Shown piece by piece: positions 1 to 8,688 of a DNA stretch of 61,224 nt. The stretch spans positions 1-61,224 of the forward strand of contig NZ_PQDH01000016.1 of NCBI RefSeq assembly GCF_002964605.1, given 5' to 3'. This DNA is from Vallitalea okinawensis (GTDB lineage: Bacteria; Bacillota; Clostridia; Lachnospirales; PQDH01). Every line of letters starts with the position of its first letter. The stretch's first letter is position 1. Position numbers and translations under genes: made by a program. Under the pieces are notes generated by a model that saw only the letters and a program-made list of their open reading frames with translations, did not search any database and was not told where the DNA came from.

Positions 1-77
1 TATGATATATTATATAAATGAGATAAAATATATATTATGATATATTTATTATTTAATTATAAAAGTAGGTGTGAGTA

Positions 78-404
78 ATGAACGAAGAGTTTCAAATTTG
101 CATAGAATGTCATGAAGAAAAAGTGTTAGAGGATTTTCCAATAGATAGACGAGCAAAAACAGGTTATAAAAAAGTGTGTAAGAGCTGCTTTAATGAAAAG
201 TATAAAGATCGTAATAAAAAAGTGGTTTCACCTGAAAAAGTGATAAAAGAGTATTTGAACGAACAAGTACCAGAAGTCTTTAAAGCTTTATCCATACAAT
301 CGATAGCAGAAGAGAGAGATTTCATGCAAGTATTTATAGAGAGTATTCAACCAAAAGCAGAGTTTATCAATATTGTTAACCAGTATAAGAGTAAGAACAG
401 TTAA
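78..404 (+). CDS. Small putative zinc-ribbon protein
   Basis: Protein of 108 residues that I do not recognise by name. Seen: two CxxC pairs near the N-terminus (CIEC at about residues 8-11 and CKSC at about 34-37) separated by a basic stretch, the pattern of a small zinc ribbon. Similar short ribbons occur at the front of phage and HNH-type nucleases, but no HNH catalytic motif follows. The rest is charged and probably helical. The ribosome binding site is a plain AGGTGTGAG just upstream. It stands alone, followed by its own strong terminator. The upstream 77 bases are extremely AT-rich. A DNA- or RNA-binding role is inference only. Confidence 0.6.
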   Translation: MNEEFQICIECHEEKVLEDFPIDRRAKTGYKKVCKSCFNEKYKDRNKKVVSPEKVIKEYLNEQVPEVFKALSIQSIAEERDFMQVFIESIQPKAEFINIVNQYKSKNS

Positions 405-435
405 CCTATGTCTAAAGGCATAGGTTTTTATTTAT
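403..435 (+). terminator. Rho-independent terminator
   Basis: Stem AACCTATG (403-410) with CATAGGTT (419-426), an 8-nt loop and a T-rich tail. It overlaps the stop codon of the zinc-ribbon gene and isolates it from the methyltransferase gene. Confidence 0.85.
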
Positions 436-466
436 TTATAACTCCATTAGTTAGATAATGGGATTA

Positions 467-495
467 TTGAGTAAATATAGTTATTGATGTATAAT
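467..495 (+). promoter_or_regulatory. Sigma-A type promoter of the methyltransferase/kinase pair
   Basis: TTGAGT (467-472), a 17-base spacer and a perfect TATAAT (490-495). Transcription should begin near 502, about 60 bases before the methyltransferase start codon. Confidence 0.75.
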
Positions 496-505
496 AGTGT
501 GTAAC

Positions 506-521
506 GGTAACCTAAGTTACC
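506..521. promoter_or_regulatory. Palindromic operator-like site over the transcription start
   Basis: GGTAAC-ctaa-GTTACC, a perfect 6-bp dyad lying about +4 to +20 relative to the promoter at 467-495. That is where a repressor would block initiation. No regulator gene is adjacent. Confidence 0.5.
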
Positions 522-564
522 ATTAATCTGTATCGCTGTTTAATGATAAAGGAGGCAGTATACA

Positions 565-1296
565 ATGTATAAAGATATCATCCAGAATAGTCCCTTACTA
601 TTAGGTTTAGAATGTAATAAGGTTTTAGATATTGGAACAGGGAATGGCGTTTTTTTAAAAGCTTTATTGGCGAATATAAAATCTTATAATCGTGCAATTG
701 GATGTGATGTCACAAAGGAAATACTTCATATTGCTAGAGAAAAGCTGAAAGATGAAGAAGTAACATTATTGTTAGCTGATGGGGCTAAGCTTCCATTTTT
801 AGATGAGGAGTTTGATTTAATCACAATATCAAATTCTTTACATCATTTTGAAAATGTAGACAAAGTGATTAGAGAAGTATATCGAGTATTGAAAGAAGAT
901 GGGTTATTCGTTATCAATGAGATGATACACGACGATTTGACTGAGACTCAACTAACAGATAGATATTTATCAGATTTCTTTGTAAAAGTTGATAAGTTAC
1001 AAGGGAAAATACATAATTTTACTTTATCCAAAGAAGAAGTAAAGGAATTCTTTAATGGCAATCACTTATCACTTTTAGAAGAGAATGAATACGATGATGA
1101 TTGTTATAAAGGGGTAGGGGAGGAGAGTTTGCTTTCAATTGATCATGCTTTAGATAAAAAGGTTGATGAAGTCGCTCATACTCAAGAATACAAGCAATTA
1201 TTAAATGAAGTTGATTCATTAAAAAATAGAATGCGAAAGATTGGAATTGATATGCAAAAGCAGTTGTTCCTATTATATAGGAAAGAACATGAGTAA
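565..1296 (+). CDS. Class I SAM-dependent methyltransferase
   Basis: Protein of 243 residues with a Rossmann methyltransferase fold. Motif I is VLDIGTGNGVFLKALL at about residues 20-35. Motif II is an acidic GCDVTKE strand, and the motif IV region is LITISNSLHHFENVDKV followed by a VYRVLKEDGLFV helix-strand, as in the methyltransf_11/UbiE-like group. The substrate cannot be read from sequence. The C-terminal third is charged and helical. The ribosome binding site AAAGGAGG is strong. It shares a promoter with the downstream APH-fold kinase 38 bases away, so the pair may modify one small molecule, possibly for drug resistance or salvage; this is inference. Confidence 0.85.
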   Translation: MYKDIIQNSPLLLGLECNKVLDIGTGNGVFLKALLANIKSYNRAIGCDVTKEILHIAREKLKDEEVTLLLADGAKLPFLDEEFDLITISNSLHHFENVDKVIREVYRVLKEDGLFVINEMIHDDLTETQLTDRYLSDFFVKVDKLQGKIHNFTLSKEEVKEFFNGNHLSLLEENEYDDDCYKGVGEESLLSIDHALDKKVDEVAHTQEYKQLLNEVDSLKNRMRKIGIDMQKQLFLLYRKEHE

Positions 1297-1333
1297 GTTA
1301 GGGGATAGAAATTTGAATCTAGAGGTGAAACAT

Positions 1334-2269
1334 ATGAATGTGAATCATGAGGTACTTAAGTTTTGGAATATAAAAGATGTTAAGGAATTGAAGAAAATTC
1401 AAGATAATGTTTATAGGGTTAATTGTGAAGATGGAACAAGCTTTATTCTTAAGAATAAGTCGAATAAGAAAAGAGTGTTAGCAGAAACTCATTTTATACA
1501 ACACTTAAAAAAGAAGGGGGTACCTGTTTCAGTTCCAAGGCTATCTGATAAAGGTGAATGTTTTGTTGAATATGAAGGAGAATGTTTAAGCTTATACAAA
1601 GCTTTAGAGGGTGAACATATAATATATAACTTGAAAAAAGATGATAGGAATATCATATTTCAGCACAGCAACGTATTAGCTCAAATACATTTAGCACTTG
1701 CTGATTACAAAGGTGATAATGAGACTATTAGGGACATGAAGTTTGATAAGCAAATCTATGATTGGGCATTACCAACATTATTAAAGCATTATGATGATGC
1801 ATCCATTCAAGAGAAGCTCAATCAGTTAAGAGAAGAGGTGGTATATTATTTCACTAATGTACCAAAGCAACATATACATAGAGATCCCCACGGTGGAAAT
1901 ATACTCTTTGAAAATGGTGAATGGTCAGGGTTAATCGACTTTGATTTAGCAACAATTGGGTACAGAATCTTTGATATTTGTTACATGTTGCTAAGTTTCT
2001 TTTATGAAGACTTTAGAGAAGAGGGATTACAAAATGTATGGCTTGAAGCGGTCAGAGGTTTCACTGGTTCCTATGAGGAAAAGTCACCTCTTTTACCGAT
2101 AGAAAAAGAATCTGCATGGTATTTCTTTATATGTATTGAGCTTATATGTGCGGCGTATTTTATCGATATAAAAGATTATAAAAGTGCCGATGATGCATTG
2201 GATCTTTTTAATTGGCTATATAACAATAAAGTACGGATTAATAGTTGTTTCATATGTGTTGATAGTTAA
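1334..2269 (+). CDS. Aminoglycoside phosphotransferase-fold kinase
   Basis: I place the start at the ATG at 1334, which follows AGAGGTGA with good spacing; an upstream in-frame ATG at 1241 would overlap the methyltransferase gene. The 311-residue protein has the APH/choline-kinase fold: an N-lobe with FILKNKS (ATP lysine), the catalytic loop HRDPHGGNILF (HxDxxxxN) and the metal-binding LIDFDLATIG. The family phosphorylates small hydroxylated molecules such as aminoglycosides, homoserine or sugars. The catalytic loop is complete, so an active kinase is likely. Specificity is unknown. It is co-transcribed with the preceding methyltransferase. Confidence 0.8.
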   Translation: MNVNHEVLKFWNIKDVKELKKIQDNVYRVNCEDGTSFILKNKSNKKRVLAETHFIQHLKKKGVPVSVPRLSDKGECFVEYEGECLSLYKALEGEHIIYNLKKDDRNIIFQHSNVLAQIHLALADYKGDNETIRDMKFDKQIYDWALPTLLKHYDDASIQEKLNQLREEVVYYFTNVPKQHIHRDPHGGNILFENGEWSGLIDFDLATIGYRIFDICYMLLSFFYEDFREEGLQNVWLEAVRGFTGSYEEKSPLLPIEKESAWYFFICIELICAAYFIDIKDYKSADDALDLFNWLYNNKVRINSCFICVDS

Positions 2270-2333
2270 TTCAACTCATAAGATATAGATTTAGTTGATT
2301 TTTAGAACGTTTCATATTAACAATTACGGAATA

Positions 2334-2374
2334 TATATTGAACTAATGAAAAATGCTTGCATTTGTTCAATATA
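2334..2374. promoter_or_regulatory. Leader inverted repeat of the SDR gene
   Basis: TATATTGAAC (2334-2343) pairs perfectly with GTTCAATATA (2365-2374). Just inside is a second dyad, AAATGC-tt-GCATTT (2351-2364). Together they form a long hairpin or operator just before the ribosome binding site at about 2383. The same TATATATTGAACTAA start precedes another SDR gene at 28312. Confidence 0.55.
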
Positions 2375-2394
2375 TACTAGATGGAGGTTTATCG

Positions 2395-3111
2395 ATGAAA
2401 AAAGCTATTGTTATAGGTGCAAGCAGTGGGATAGGTAGAGAAGTTGCCATACAACTTATAGATGATGATTATACCGTTGGGATCACTGCAAGAAGGGTTC
2501 CATTACTTGAAGAGTTAAAAGATAAGTACGAAAATAAGGTACATGTAAAAAAGATGGATATATCTAAGACTGAAGAAGCGATGAAAGAGTTAGAAGAATT
2601 AATAAAAGAACTTGGTGGTCTAGATCTTATTGTAATCAACTCTGGATATGGGCATGTCAACCTTGAATTGGATTGGGGTATAGAGAAGCAAACCATAGAA
2701 GTCAATGCTCTAGGATTCACTTCTATAGCTAATGTAGCTTACCGATATTTTTCTAAGCAAAAGAGTGGTTGCATAGTTGGAATCTCATCTATTGCTGGTA
2801 TTAGAGGAAGTTCTTATAGTCCGGCGTATGGTGCTACAAAATCTTATCTATCTAACTATTTAGAAGGACTAAGATGTAAAGCAAAAAAAGAGAAAATGGA
2901 TATAAAAGTTATTGATATTAAGCCTGGTTTTGTAGACACAGCCATGGGGCAGGGCGATAAAGCATTTTGGGTTGCGCCTGTAGAGGTAGCTGCTAAGCAA
3001 ATACTTGAAGTAATCAAAAAAGGGAAAGAGAAAGCTGTTGTAACAAAGAGATGGAGGCTTATAGCTTGGTTAATGAGAATAATACCAGAGTGGCTATATT
3101 ATAAAATTTAA
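2395..3111 (+). CDS. Short-chain dehydrogenase/reductase
   Basis: The start is the ATG at 2395 behind ATGGAGGT; an in-frame ATG at 2353 lies inside the leader hairpin. The 238-residue classical SDR has the cofactor motif GASSGIG (TGxxxGxG type) at the N-terminus, an N-S-G variant of the NAG strand, SSIAG with the catalytic serine, and YGATKSYLSNYLEGL with the catalytic YxxxK pair. A hydrophobic C-terminal tail (IAWLMRIIPEWLYYKI) resembles SDRs that attach to membranes or act on lipids. It appears monocistronic. The substrate is unknown. Confidence 0.85.
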   Translation: MKKAIVIGASSGIGREVAIQLIDDDYTVGITARRVPLLEELKDKYENKVHVKKMDISKTEEAMKELEELIKELGGLDLIVINSGYGHVNLELDWGIEKQTIEVNALGFTSIANVAYRYFSKQKSGCIVGISSIAGIRGSSYSPAYGATKSYLSNYLEGLRCKAKKEKMDIKVIDIKPGFVDTAMGQGDKAFWVAPVEVAAKQILEVIKKGKEKAVVTKRWRLIAWLMRIIPEWLYYKI

Positions 3112-3196
3112 TCCAATTACTTCTCTATCTATATACCGAATACATAATTATAATATAAGAAGATAATCTAATATCATTCACGGAGGTGATATGCAA

Positions 3197-3829
3197 ATGA
3201 ATAGAGGTAGTAAAATCCTTCTGATAATCATGACAATAATGTTTGGCCTGTCTGTTGTCCATGCTGGCGATATACCAGAAGCTTTAATGAATGGAGAGCA
3301 AAAGGCTCTTTTTATAGGCGAGCTTGTTGATTTAAACCAGGAAACATGTACCCTTCAACCAATAACGATAATGATGGGTGAAATAACTGAAGAAGTCCTT
3401 ACAATCGATCCTATTGAAGTCTATTATGGTACTAGTGACGTACCAACAGTTGGCGACCACCTTGTGGTAGTTCTCTTAAAGGATAAAGAGATAGATAGGA
3501 ATTGGCTTTTTAAAGCAACTTCAAGTGATTATCAGTCATTAGAGTTAATAAGCGAAAAATATGATATGGTAAAACGCTATGAAGAATATATTAATGATGG
3601 TGAGTATTTTGCTGCACAGGCGAGATTAGATAAGAATTCTAACGAGAATATGGCTATGGAGACCCCTACAGAAGATGTGTACCAGGTTACTTCAAATAAA
3701 GTTGAACAATTGGACGCGGTAGATGTTGAAAATGCTAAAATGCCTAGAAACAAGCTGATTTTACCTTTAGTTCTACTCATTATATGTTTAGCAATTATTA
3801 CGAAGATTACTGTTAATAAAAGAAAATGA
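3197..3829 (+). CDS. Exported protein with C-terminal membrane anchor, unknown function
   Basis: About 210 residues, not recognised. An N-terminal signal segment (ILLIIMTIMFGLSVVHA, cleavage near VHAG) precedes a small beta-rich domain. A charged linker follows, then one transmembrane helix near the C-terminus (LILPLVLLIICLAIIT) with a basic tail, as in a type I membrane protein. Two ATGs are possible, 3191 and 3197; the latter sits better behind CGGAGGTGAT. The extracellular domain probably binds something at the cell surface, but no motif shows what. It is followed after 29 bases by a DUF4332 gene with its own ribosome binding site. Confidence 0.6.
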   Translation: MNRGSKILLIIMTIMFGLSVVHAGDIPEALMNGEQKALFIGELVDLNQETCTLQPITIMMGEITEEVLTIDPIEVYYGTSDVPTVGDHLVVVLLKDKEIDRNWLFKATSSDYQSLELISEKYDMVKRYEEYINDGEYFAAQARLDKNSNENMAMETPTEDVYQVTSNKVEQLDAVDVENAKMPRNKLILPLVLLIICLAIITKITVNKRK

Positions 3830-3858
3830 TATACTCATGATAAATTTAGGAGGAGATT

Positions 3859-4527
3859 ATGTATTCTATACCTTTAGATCAGATAACAATAAGAGAATTT
3901 GAAGAAATAATGAATACTGTGCATCTTTTACCATCACAAAAGGGAATTTTACATCATATGAACAGTAATTTACTGAAGCTAGAGAATAAAGGTCTAAGCA
4001 ACTTACTGGATATACAAGACTTACTTAAGAATAAAAAAAATTATCTTTCAGTTGCAGAAGCATATGGAATAGATCAAGAATACCTTATTATCCTTAATCA
4101 AATGGTCAACAGCTATAAAGTTAAAACAATGCCATTAACTAAGTTAAGCATATTTACTGAAGGTGAGTTAACTAAGTTGGCCACTAAGAAAATTAAGAAT
4201 ACTAAGCATTATTATGAAGCGTTTATAAGTGAAAAGAATAGAGTTGAGTTATCAGAGAGCATCCAAATTCCATTTGAAAGCATAGAATACGGTTTAAGAA
4301 TCGTTGACTTGTTAAGAATTAACGGTGTAGGGGTAGATTATGCCAAAAGCCTCTATAAAATCGGTGTAAGAAGTGTACATGATTATAATGTAACATCTTC
4401 ACAATCAATTCTTGTATCGATCAATGAACTCAACAAGATAGAAGGAACAACTAAAGCTACTCTGGGTATAGACTGTATAGATTACTGTCGACGTTTTACA
4501 GAAAAATTAGACTGTGATATCTGTTGA
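3859..4527 (+). CDS. DUF4332-like helix-hairpin-helix protein
   Basis: Protein of 222 residues, all helical. The C-terminal half contains LLRINGVGVDYAKSLYKIGVRSVHDY and a second INELNKIEGTTKATLGI segment, the paired helix-hairpin-helix pattern of DUF4332 proteins, which may bind nucleic acid or mediate protein contacts. The family has no firm function. The start follows AGGAGGAGATT. It lies in the same direction as rnhB but is separated from it by about 90 bases that include a weak hairpin. Confidence 0.6.
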   Translation: MYSIPLDQITIREFEEIMNTVHLLPSQKGILHHMNSNLLKLENKGLSNLLDIQDLLKNKKNYLSVAEAYGIDQEYLIILNQMVNSYKVKTMPLTKLSIFTEGELTKLATKKIKNTKHYYEAFISEKNRVELSESIQIPFESIEYGLRIVDLLRINGVGVDYAKSLYKIGVRSVHDYNVTSSQSILVSINELNKIEGTTKATLGIDCIDYCRRFTEKLDCDIC

Positions 4528-4550
4528 TAAGCATTATGAGATATCACTTC
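4514..4550 (+). terminator. Weak terminator-like hairpin
   Basis: GTGATATCT (4514-4522) pairs with AGATATCAC (4539-4547), spanning the stop codon of the DUF4332 gene. The T-tract behind it is interrupted, so it may be only partly effective. Confidence 0.35.
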
Positions 4551-4619
4551 TTGAATTTTTCTAGGATAGCATTTATAATTAACTAATGTCTTGACGATAT
4601 ACATATTAGGAGGTCAATC

Positions 4620-5384
4620 ATGGCACAGTCTATCAAAGCAATAGATTTATACTTAAGCAATGTTCATATAGATGAATTACATGAAGAAATGAGACTCTAT
4701 TATGATGATGAAAGAGCAGGTGTACAGAACCTATTGAAAAAGTACAACAATAAGCTTGCTAAGCATCAACAATTAATAGAGAAATTTGAAGAAATGAGTA
4801 TCTATGAAAATTCATTTCAAGGCCAAGGAAAAGAGTATATAGCAGGTATTGACGAAGTTGGTAGAGGTCCCTTAGCTGGACCAGTTGTTAGTGCTGTGGT
4901 TATATTAGATGAGCAACCAATATTAGGATTAGACGATTCAAAAAAATTATCTGAGGTCAAGAGGGAAGCATTTTTTGAAGCGATTACACAAAGTGCTGTG
5001 GATTATAGAATAGGAATCATCGACGTGAAAACCATTGATGAGATTAATATTCTACAAGCTACCTATGAAGCTATGCGTAGTTCTATCGACCAAATGTCTG
5101 TTAAACCTGATCAACTTTTGGTAGATGCTGTTACTATTCCTGATATAACAATACCTCAAGAAGCTATTATTAAAGGGGATTCAAAGAGTATATCTATAGC
5201 TGCGGCTAGTATAGTGGCAAAAGTGTCTCGGGATAGAATGATGGAAGATTATCATGAACTCTTTCCACAGTATAATTTCAAAAGGAATAAAGGCTATGGA
5301 ACGAAAGAGCATATAGAAGCAATTAAGAAGTACGGGTTATGTCCGATACATAGGAAGAGTTTTGTCACTAACTTAATTGATTAA
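4620..5384 (+). CDS. rnhB: Ribonuclease HII
   Basis: RNase HII removes ribonucleotides from DNA and degrades RNA in RNA-DNA hybrids in the cytoplasm. The 254-residue protein has the defining YIAGIDEVGRGPLAGPVV segment with the first catalytic DE pair, LGLDDSKKLSE, a further acidic residue in LLVDAVTIP, and GDSKSISIAAASIVAKVSRD. The ~70-residue helical N-terminal extension is usual for Bacillota RnhB. The start follows AGGAGGTCAATC. Downstream genes FliK-like, flhX and yraN follow closely, a common clostridial order. Confidence 0.97.
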   Translation: MAQSIKAIDLYLSNVHIDELHEEMRLYYDDERAGVQNLLKKYNNKLAKHQQLIEKFEEMSIYENSFQGQGKEYIAGIDEVGRGPLAGPVVSAVVILDEQPILGLDDSKKLSEVKREAFFEAITQSAVDYRIGIIDVKTIDEINILQATYEAMRSSIDQMSVKPDQLLVDAVTIPDITIPQEAIIKGDSKSISIAAASIVAKVSRDRMMEDYHELFPQYNFKRNKGYGTKEHIEAIKKYGLCPIHRKSFVTNLID

Positions 5385-5408
5385 AGCCTGATTAAACGAG
5401 GTGATAAG

Positions 5409-6815
5409 GTGCAAATAACTCAGGATTATTTTGCAAAAATTCATCAACAGACGAACATCAACAATACACAGAAGGGGATACTGCAACTTCAACCAGGTGA
5501 TGTATTTAAGGGTGTCGTTGAAAATATTACTAAAGATCAAATTTTATTAAAAATGTTGAATGGAACAATGTTAAATGCTCGATTGGGCAGTAACGTAGAA
5601 TTAAAGATGGGCCAAAAGTTATCTTTTAAAGTCCAATCTTCAGATAATGGACAAATTGTCATCAAGCCGGAGGGTAACTTACAACAAGGTAAAGAAGCAG
5701 TAGCTCAACATGCCCTTAAAGAAGCAGGTATACCACTGACAAAAGAAAATATGAACATGATCTTTAAACTCGTTGATCAAAAGTTACCTATTAACAAAAA
5801 CTTTGTACAGACTATTAATCGTCATGTTAACCAGAACCAAATACCTCTCAATAAAGTGCTTTTTATGTTGAAGCAGAACCTTCAGATTAATGATAAAAAC
5901 GTTCAATTATTAGATCATTTGGTAGGTAATAAAGCCCATTTATCTGAACAATTAGAGGTTATGATTGATAAAATTGCGCATCTGCCTAAAGAACAGCGTT
6001 CAGATCTGGTTAAAGAATTTTTACCTGTTCAGAATAAAAATATACCTTCAGCAGTTCAATCACTTCAATCAAAATTACCATTACTCAATGAAAAGGTAAT
6101 AAAGCCCTTTATTGAATCACTACCAATCAATAGAGAATTAACTTTTGATGAGGTAGAGCAGTTAATTGAAGCAAATGTACCAGAAGCACAAGCAAAAGAA
6201 CAAGTTAATCAGTTATTAATTAAGGAACTGCTGATTAAAGAGTTCTTTATTAAAGTAGATAATGTTTTAACAAAAGAGAATATAGCAGAAGTTTATGAAA
6301 AAATAGAAGATGTAATGAATACTGCAAATAAGTCCCTTAGTAACATGAATGAAGGTAAAGAACTGGAACAACAGGTCATTCAGGTAAAAGATCAATTGCA
6401 AGTATTACAGCAAGTCAATCAAAACATGACGGTACTTAATATTCCTTTACAAATGAGTAATGGTTTGACTCAAGGTAATCTGATGATCTTTGAAGATAAG
6501 AAGGGTGGCACAGGTAAAGAACAAAATGATACTAGGACCGCTTTAATCACTTTAGATACAGCATTTTTAGGTCATTTTGAATGTTATCTTAATGTAGATG
6601 ATAAGAAACTATCCTGCCAAATCGGTGTTGAAAACAAACATATTAAAACGTTAGTTGAGAATAAAATTAATCAACTGTCTAATCAACTGCAGAGTAGTGG
6701 TTACCAACTGCAACATTATAGGATTCGTTTATTTGAGAAATCTTTTGATTTATTTGAAGAAGATGAGAAAGAACAAAGTCAGGATCCCCGATTTTCTTTT
6801 GATATGAGAGTGTGA
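5409..6815 (+). CDS. FliK-like hook-length control domain protein
   Basis: Protein of 468 residues, rich in Q, N and K, starting at a GTG behind CGAGGTGAT. The N-terminal ~80 residues form a beta domain (GDVFKGVVENITKDQILLKM). A long helical middle follows, and the C-terminal ~130 residues (LGHFECYLNVDDKKLSCQIGVENKHIKTLV onward) have the compact strand-helix pattern of the FliK C-terminal switch domain. It is immediately upstream of an FlhB-like gene, and FliK and FlhB C-terminal domains are known partners in type III export. No other flagellar gene is in the window, so a flagellar role is inference. Confidence 0.6.
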   Translation: MQITQDYFAKIHQQTNINNTQKGILQLQPGDVFKGVVENITKDQILLKMLNGTMLNARLGSNVELKMGQKLSFKVQSSDNGQIVIKPEGNLQQGKEAVAQHALKEAGIPLTKENMNMIFKLVDQKLPINKNFVQTINRHVNQNQIPLNKVLFMLKQNLQINDKNVQLLDHLVGNKAHLSEQLEVMIDKIAHLPKEQRSDLVKEFLPVQNKNIPSAVQSLQSKLPLLNEKVIKPFIESLPINRELTFDEVEQLIEANVPEAQAKEQVNQLLIKELLIKEFFIKVDNVLTKENIAEVYEKIEDVMNTANKSLSNMNEGKELEQQVIQVKDQLQVLQQVNQNMTVLNIPLQMSNGLTQGNLMIFEDKKGGTGKEQNDTRTALITLDTAFLGHFECYLNVDDKKLSCQIGVENKHIKTLVENKINQLSNQLQSSGYQLQHYRIRLFEKSFDLFEEDEKEQSQDPRFSFDMRV

Positions 6816-6819
6816 TACT

Positions 6820-7110
6820 ATGAAGAAACATAAAAAAGCCGTAGCTATTCAATATGATCCCAATATTAGTTATGCGCCTGCTGTATTGGCCAAAGGTAAG
6901 GGGATAGTAGCAGAAAACATACTTGAAACTGCAGAAAAATCAAATGTACCTATCTATGAAGACAAGAAGTTGACTGATGAACTCATAAAATTAGACATCG
7001 GGAATGAAATCCCTAAAGAACTCTATCAAGTTGTGGCTGAAATATTAGTATTTGTTAATGATTTAGATGAGTTAGAGGGTAGAATTAATGAAAGTAAACA
7101 AGAAGGTTAA
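6820..7110 (+). CDS. FlhB-like cytoplasmic domain protein (FlhX / YlqH type)
   Basis: Protein of 96 residues corresponding to the cytoplasmic C-terminal domain of FlhB/EscU without the membrane part. Seen: AIQYDPNISYAPAVLAKGKG, VPIYEDKKLTDELIKLDIG and IPKELYQVVAEILVFV, all aligned with the FlhB C-domain. The autocleavage motif NPTH of true FlhB is absent; YDPN stands in its place, which fits the non-cleaving paralogues called FlhX. It starts 5 bases after the FliK-like gene and overlaps yraN by 23 bases, so it is translationally coupled. Confidence 0.85.
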   Translation: MKKHKKAVAIQYDPNISYAPAVLAKGKGIVAENILETAEKSNVPIYEDKKLTDELIKLDIGNEIPKELYQVVAEILVFVNDLDELEGRINESKQEG

Positions 7111-7435
7111 AGGGGATGAAGGTGAAAAAAGAGCTTTAAACTATCTCCTTGCAAAAGGTTATACTATAAAAGTTAAAAACTATCGATGTCCTTATGGTGA
7201 AATAGACCTCATAGCAATGGATGATAATACATTTGTTTTCGTTGAAGTGAAGTATAGAAAGAGTATTCGGTACGGCTATCCAAGAGAAGCGGTCAATGGT
7301 TATAAGCGCCAAAAAATTTATAAAACAGCCCTATGGTACATTAGTTCCTATCAGCTAGAGAGTAACTTTCGTTTTGATGTCATAGAAATACTAGGTGACC
7401 AGATAGAGCATATAGTAGATGCTTTTCAAGTATAA
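7088..7435 (+). CDS. yraN: UPF0102 / YraN-family putative endonuclease
   Basis: Protein of 115 residues with the Holliday-junction-resolvase-like nuclease core: GEKRALNYLLAKGY, YRCPYGEIDLIAMDDNTFVFVEVKYRKS (the E-D-ExK catalytic set) and a downstream helix. YraN proteins are conserved next to rnhB but have no settled function; DNA repair or recombination is suspected. The start overlaps the end of the flhX gene, and translation is probably coupled. A strong hairpin follows the stop. Confidence 0.9.
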   Translation: MKVNKKVKGDEGEKRALNYLLAKGYTIKVKNYRCPYGEIDLIAMDDNTFVFVEVKYRKSIRYGYPREAVNGYKRQKIYKTALWYISSYQLESNFRFDVIEILGDQIEHIVDAFQV

Positions 7436-7480
7436 AAAGAAACCAAGCTAAGTTGAATGACCTCTTAACTTGGTTTCTTT
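7436..7480. terminator. Bidirectional terminator between convergent genes
   Basis: AAAGAAACCAAG (7436-7447) pairs with CTTGGTTTCTTT (7469-7480). It has T-runs on both strands and sits exactly between yraN and the minus-strand gene that ends at 7481. Confidence 0.85.
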
Positions 7481-8470
7481 TTAGTCAATCTGTTTAATAT
7501 CGATTTTTTTAGTTATTACGTCATCAGTTCCATAGGTTATTATAATTTCGATTTTTCCTGGAACAACTTTCATGTGATTTATATCTTGATCGAATTTGAA
7601 TTCTCCTGCAGCGATTAATACAAGTAATTTCTCAATTGGAATTTCCTTATAAGCCATATCAAAGCGTTCTTTACACAAGGAATCCATATCAAGTGTATCT
7701 AATAAATTATTATTTTCATCCAATATTTTAAATGTCATGTTTTGAACACGCAAAGCTTCCAGTGCAGGTGGACTTGTCTCCAATCCGAGTAGAATTGATA
7801 ATTGGCTGTCATAAAGGTTAGCCTCATATGTAAAGTTTTCATATTGATAGAGATAAACAGGATTGACAGATTTCAATTCTGTATTTAAGGTTTTATTACG
7901 TATAACACCTAAGACAGAATAACTGTATGAAGTATCTTTTAATAACTTAAAACTGCACGCATAGGTGTTACCTTCTTGCTCTAAGGCATTCAGTATATAT
8001 GAGCCAGAGCTTTCATTTAAGAGTTTAATTTTGGGGTTAGTTATTAAAGCATCTAGTTCTCCTGAGAAAGTGACCTGAAATTTTAAATAGGGTTGATTCT
8101 TTTCCAGATAAGTAGATATGTCTACAGTGATATTTTCTTCAGGATTTAACAATAAGTCTTCAACTACAGGAGCTAAATCTAGGTTTTCTTCATCAGTCAC
8201 ATCTTCAACATTCTCTTGTAAAGTAGTAATATAACTATTGTACTTAGTTAGTTCTTCATTGTAATTTGCCATTTCTTCATAAATTGAATCTTGAAGACTG
8301 TATAAACTATTTTCAATATCATAACCTGTATAGGTGACAGTATCACTTATTTGATCAATTCTTAAATTGAGTCTTTCAATGTTGGCTTTAGAGTTATGTT
8401 GATTAATCATGATAACGAGTTGAAATAATAAGATAAGTCCTATTCCAACTAATATAATTTTTTCTTTCAT
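7481..8470 (-). CDS. Signal-anchored membrane protein with coiled coil, unknown function
   Basis: Protein of 329 residues, not recognised. An N-terminal uncleaved anchor (IILVGIGLILLFQLVIMI, residues ~5-22) is followed by a ~90-residue segment that looks like a coiled coil. The remaining ~220 residues are beta-rich and extracytoplasmic, with repeated strand patterns such as VTFSGELDALITNPKIKLL that suggest immunoglobulin-like folds. It sits alone on the minus strand between yraN and pgeF. Its function is unknown; a cell-envelope role is likely from topology. Confidence 0.55.
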   Translation of the reverse strand: MKEKIILVGIGLILLFQLVIMINQHNSKANIERLNLRIDQISDTVTYTGYDIENSLYSLQDSIYEEMANYNEELTKYNSYITTLQENVEDVTDEENLDLAPVVEDLLLNPEENITVDISTYLEKNQPYLKFQVTFSGELDALITNPKIKLLNESSGSYILNALEQEGNTYACSFKLLKDTSYSYSVLGVIRNKTLNTELKSVNPVYLYQYENFTYEANLYDSQLSILLGLETSPPALEALRVQNMTFKILDENNNLLDTLDMDSLCKERFDMAYKEIPIEKLLVLIAAGEFKFDQDINHMKVVPGKIEIIITYGTDDVITKKIDIKQID

Positions 8471-8688
8471 ACATCCATCATCCTTATTTTTTAGAATATT
8501 CCTTGCATATTATAACATGAATTACCAGTGCTTACAAATGAAGCTTTTATGACATGTGAGTATCACTCTAAGTGATGGTGTATCCATAACAAAAGACTTG
8601 AAGAATTAAAGGAAACAATATATGATATATATAAGTATGGCTAAATTTTCATGTGAAGTAATATTGTAAATTGAGGGATGGTGAACTG

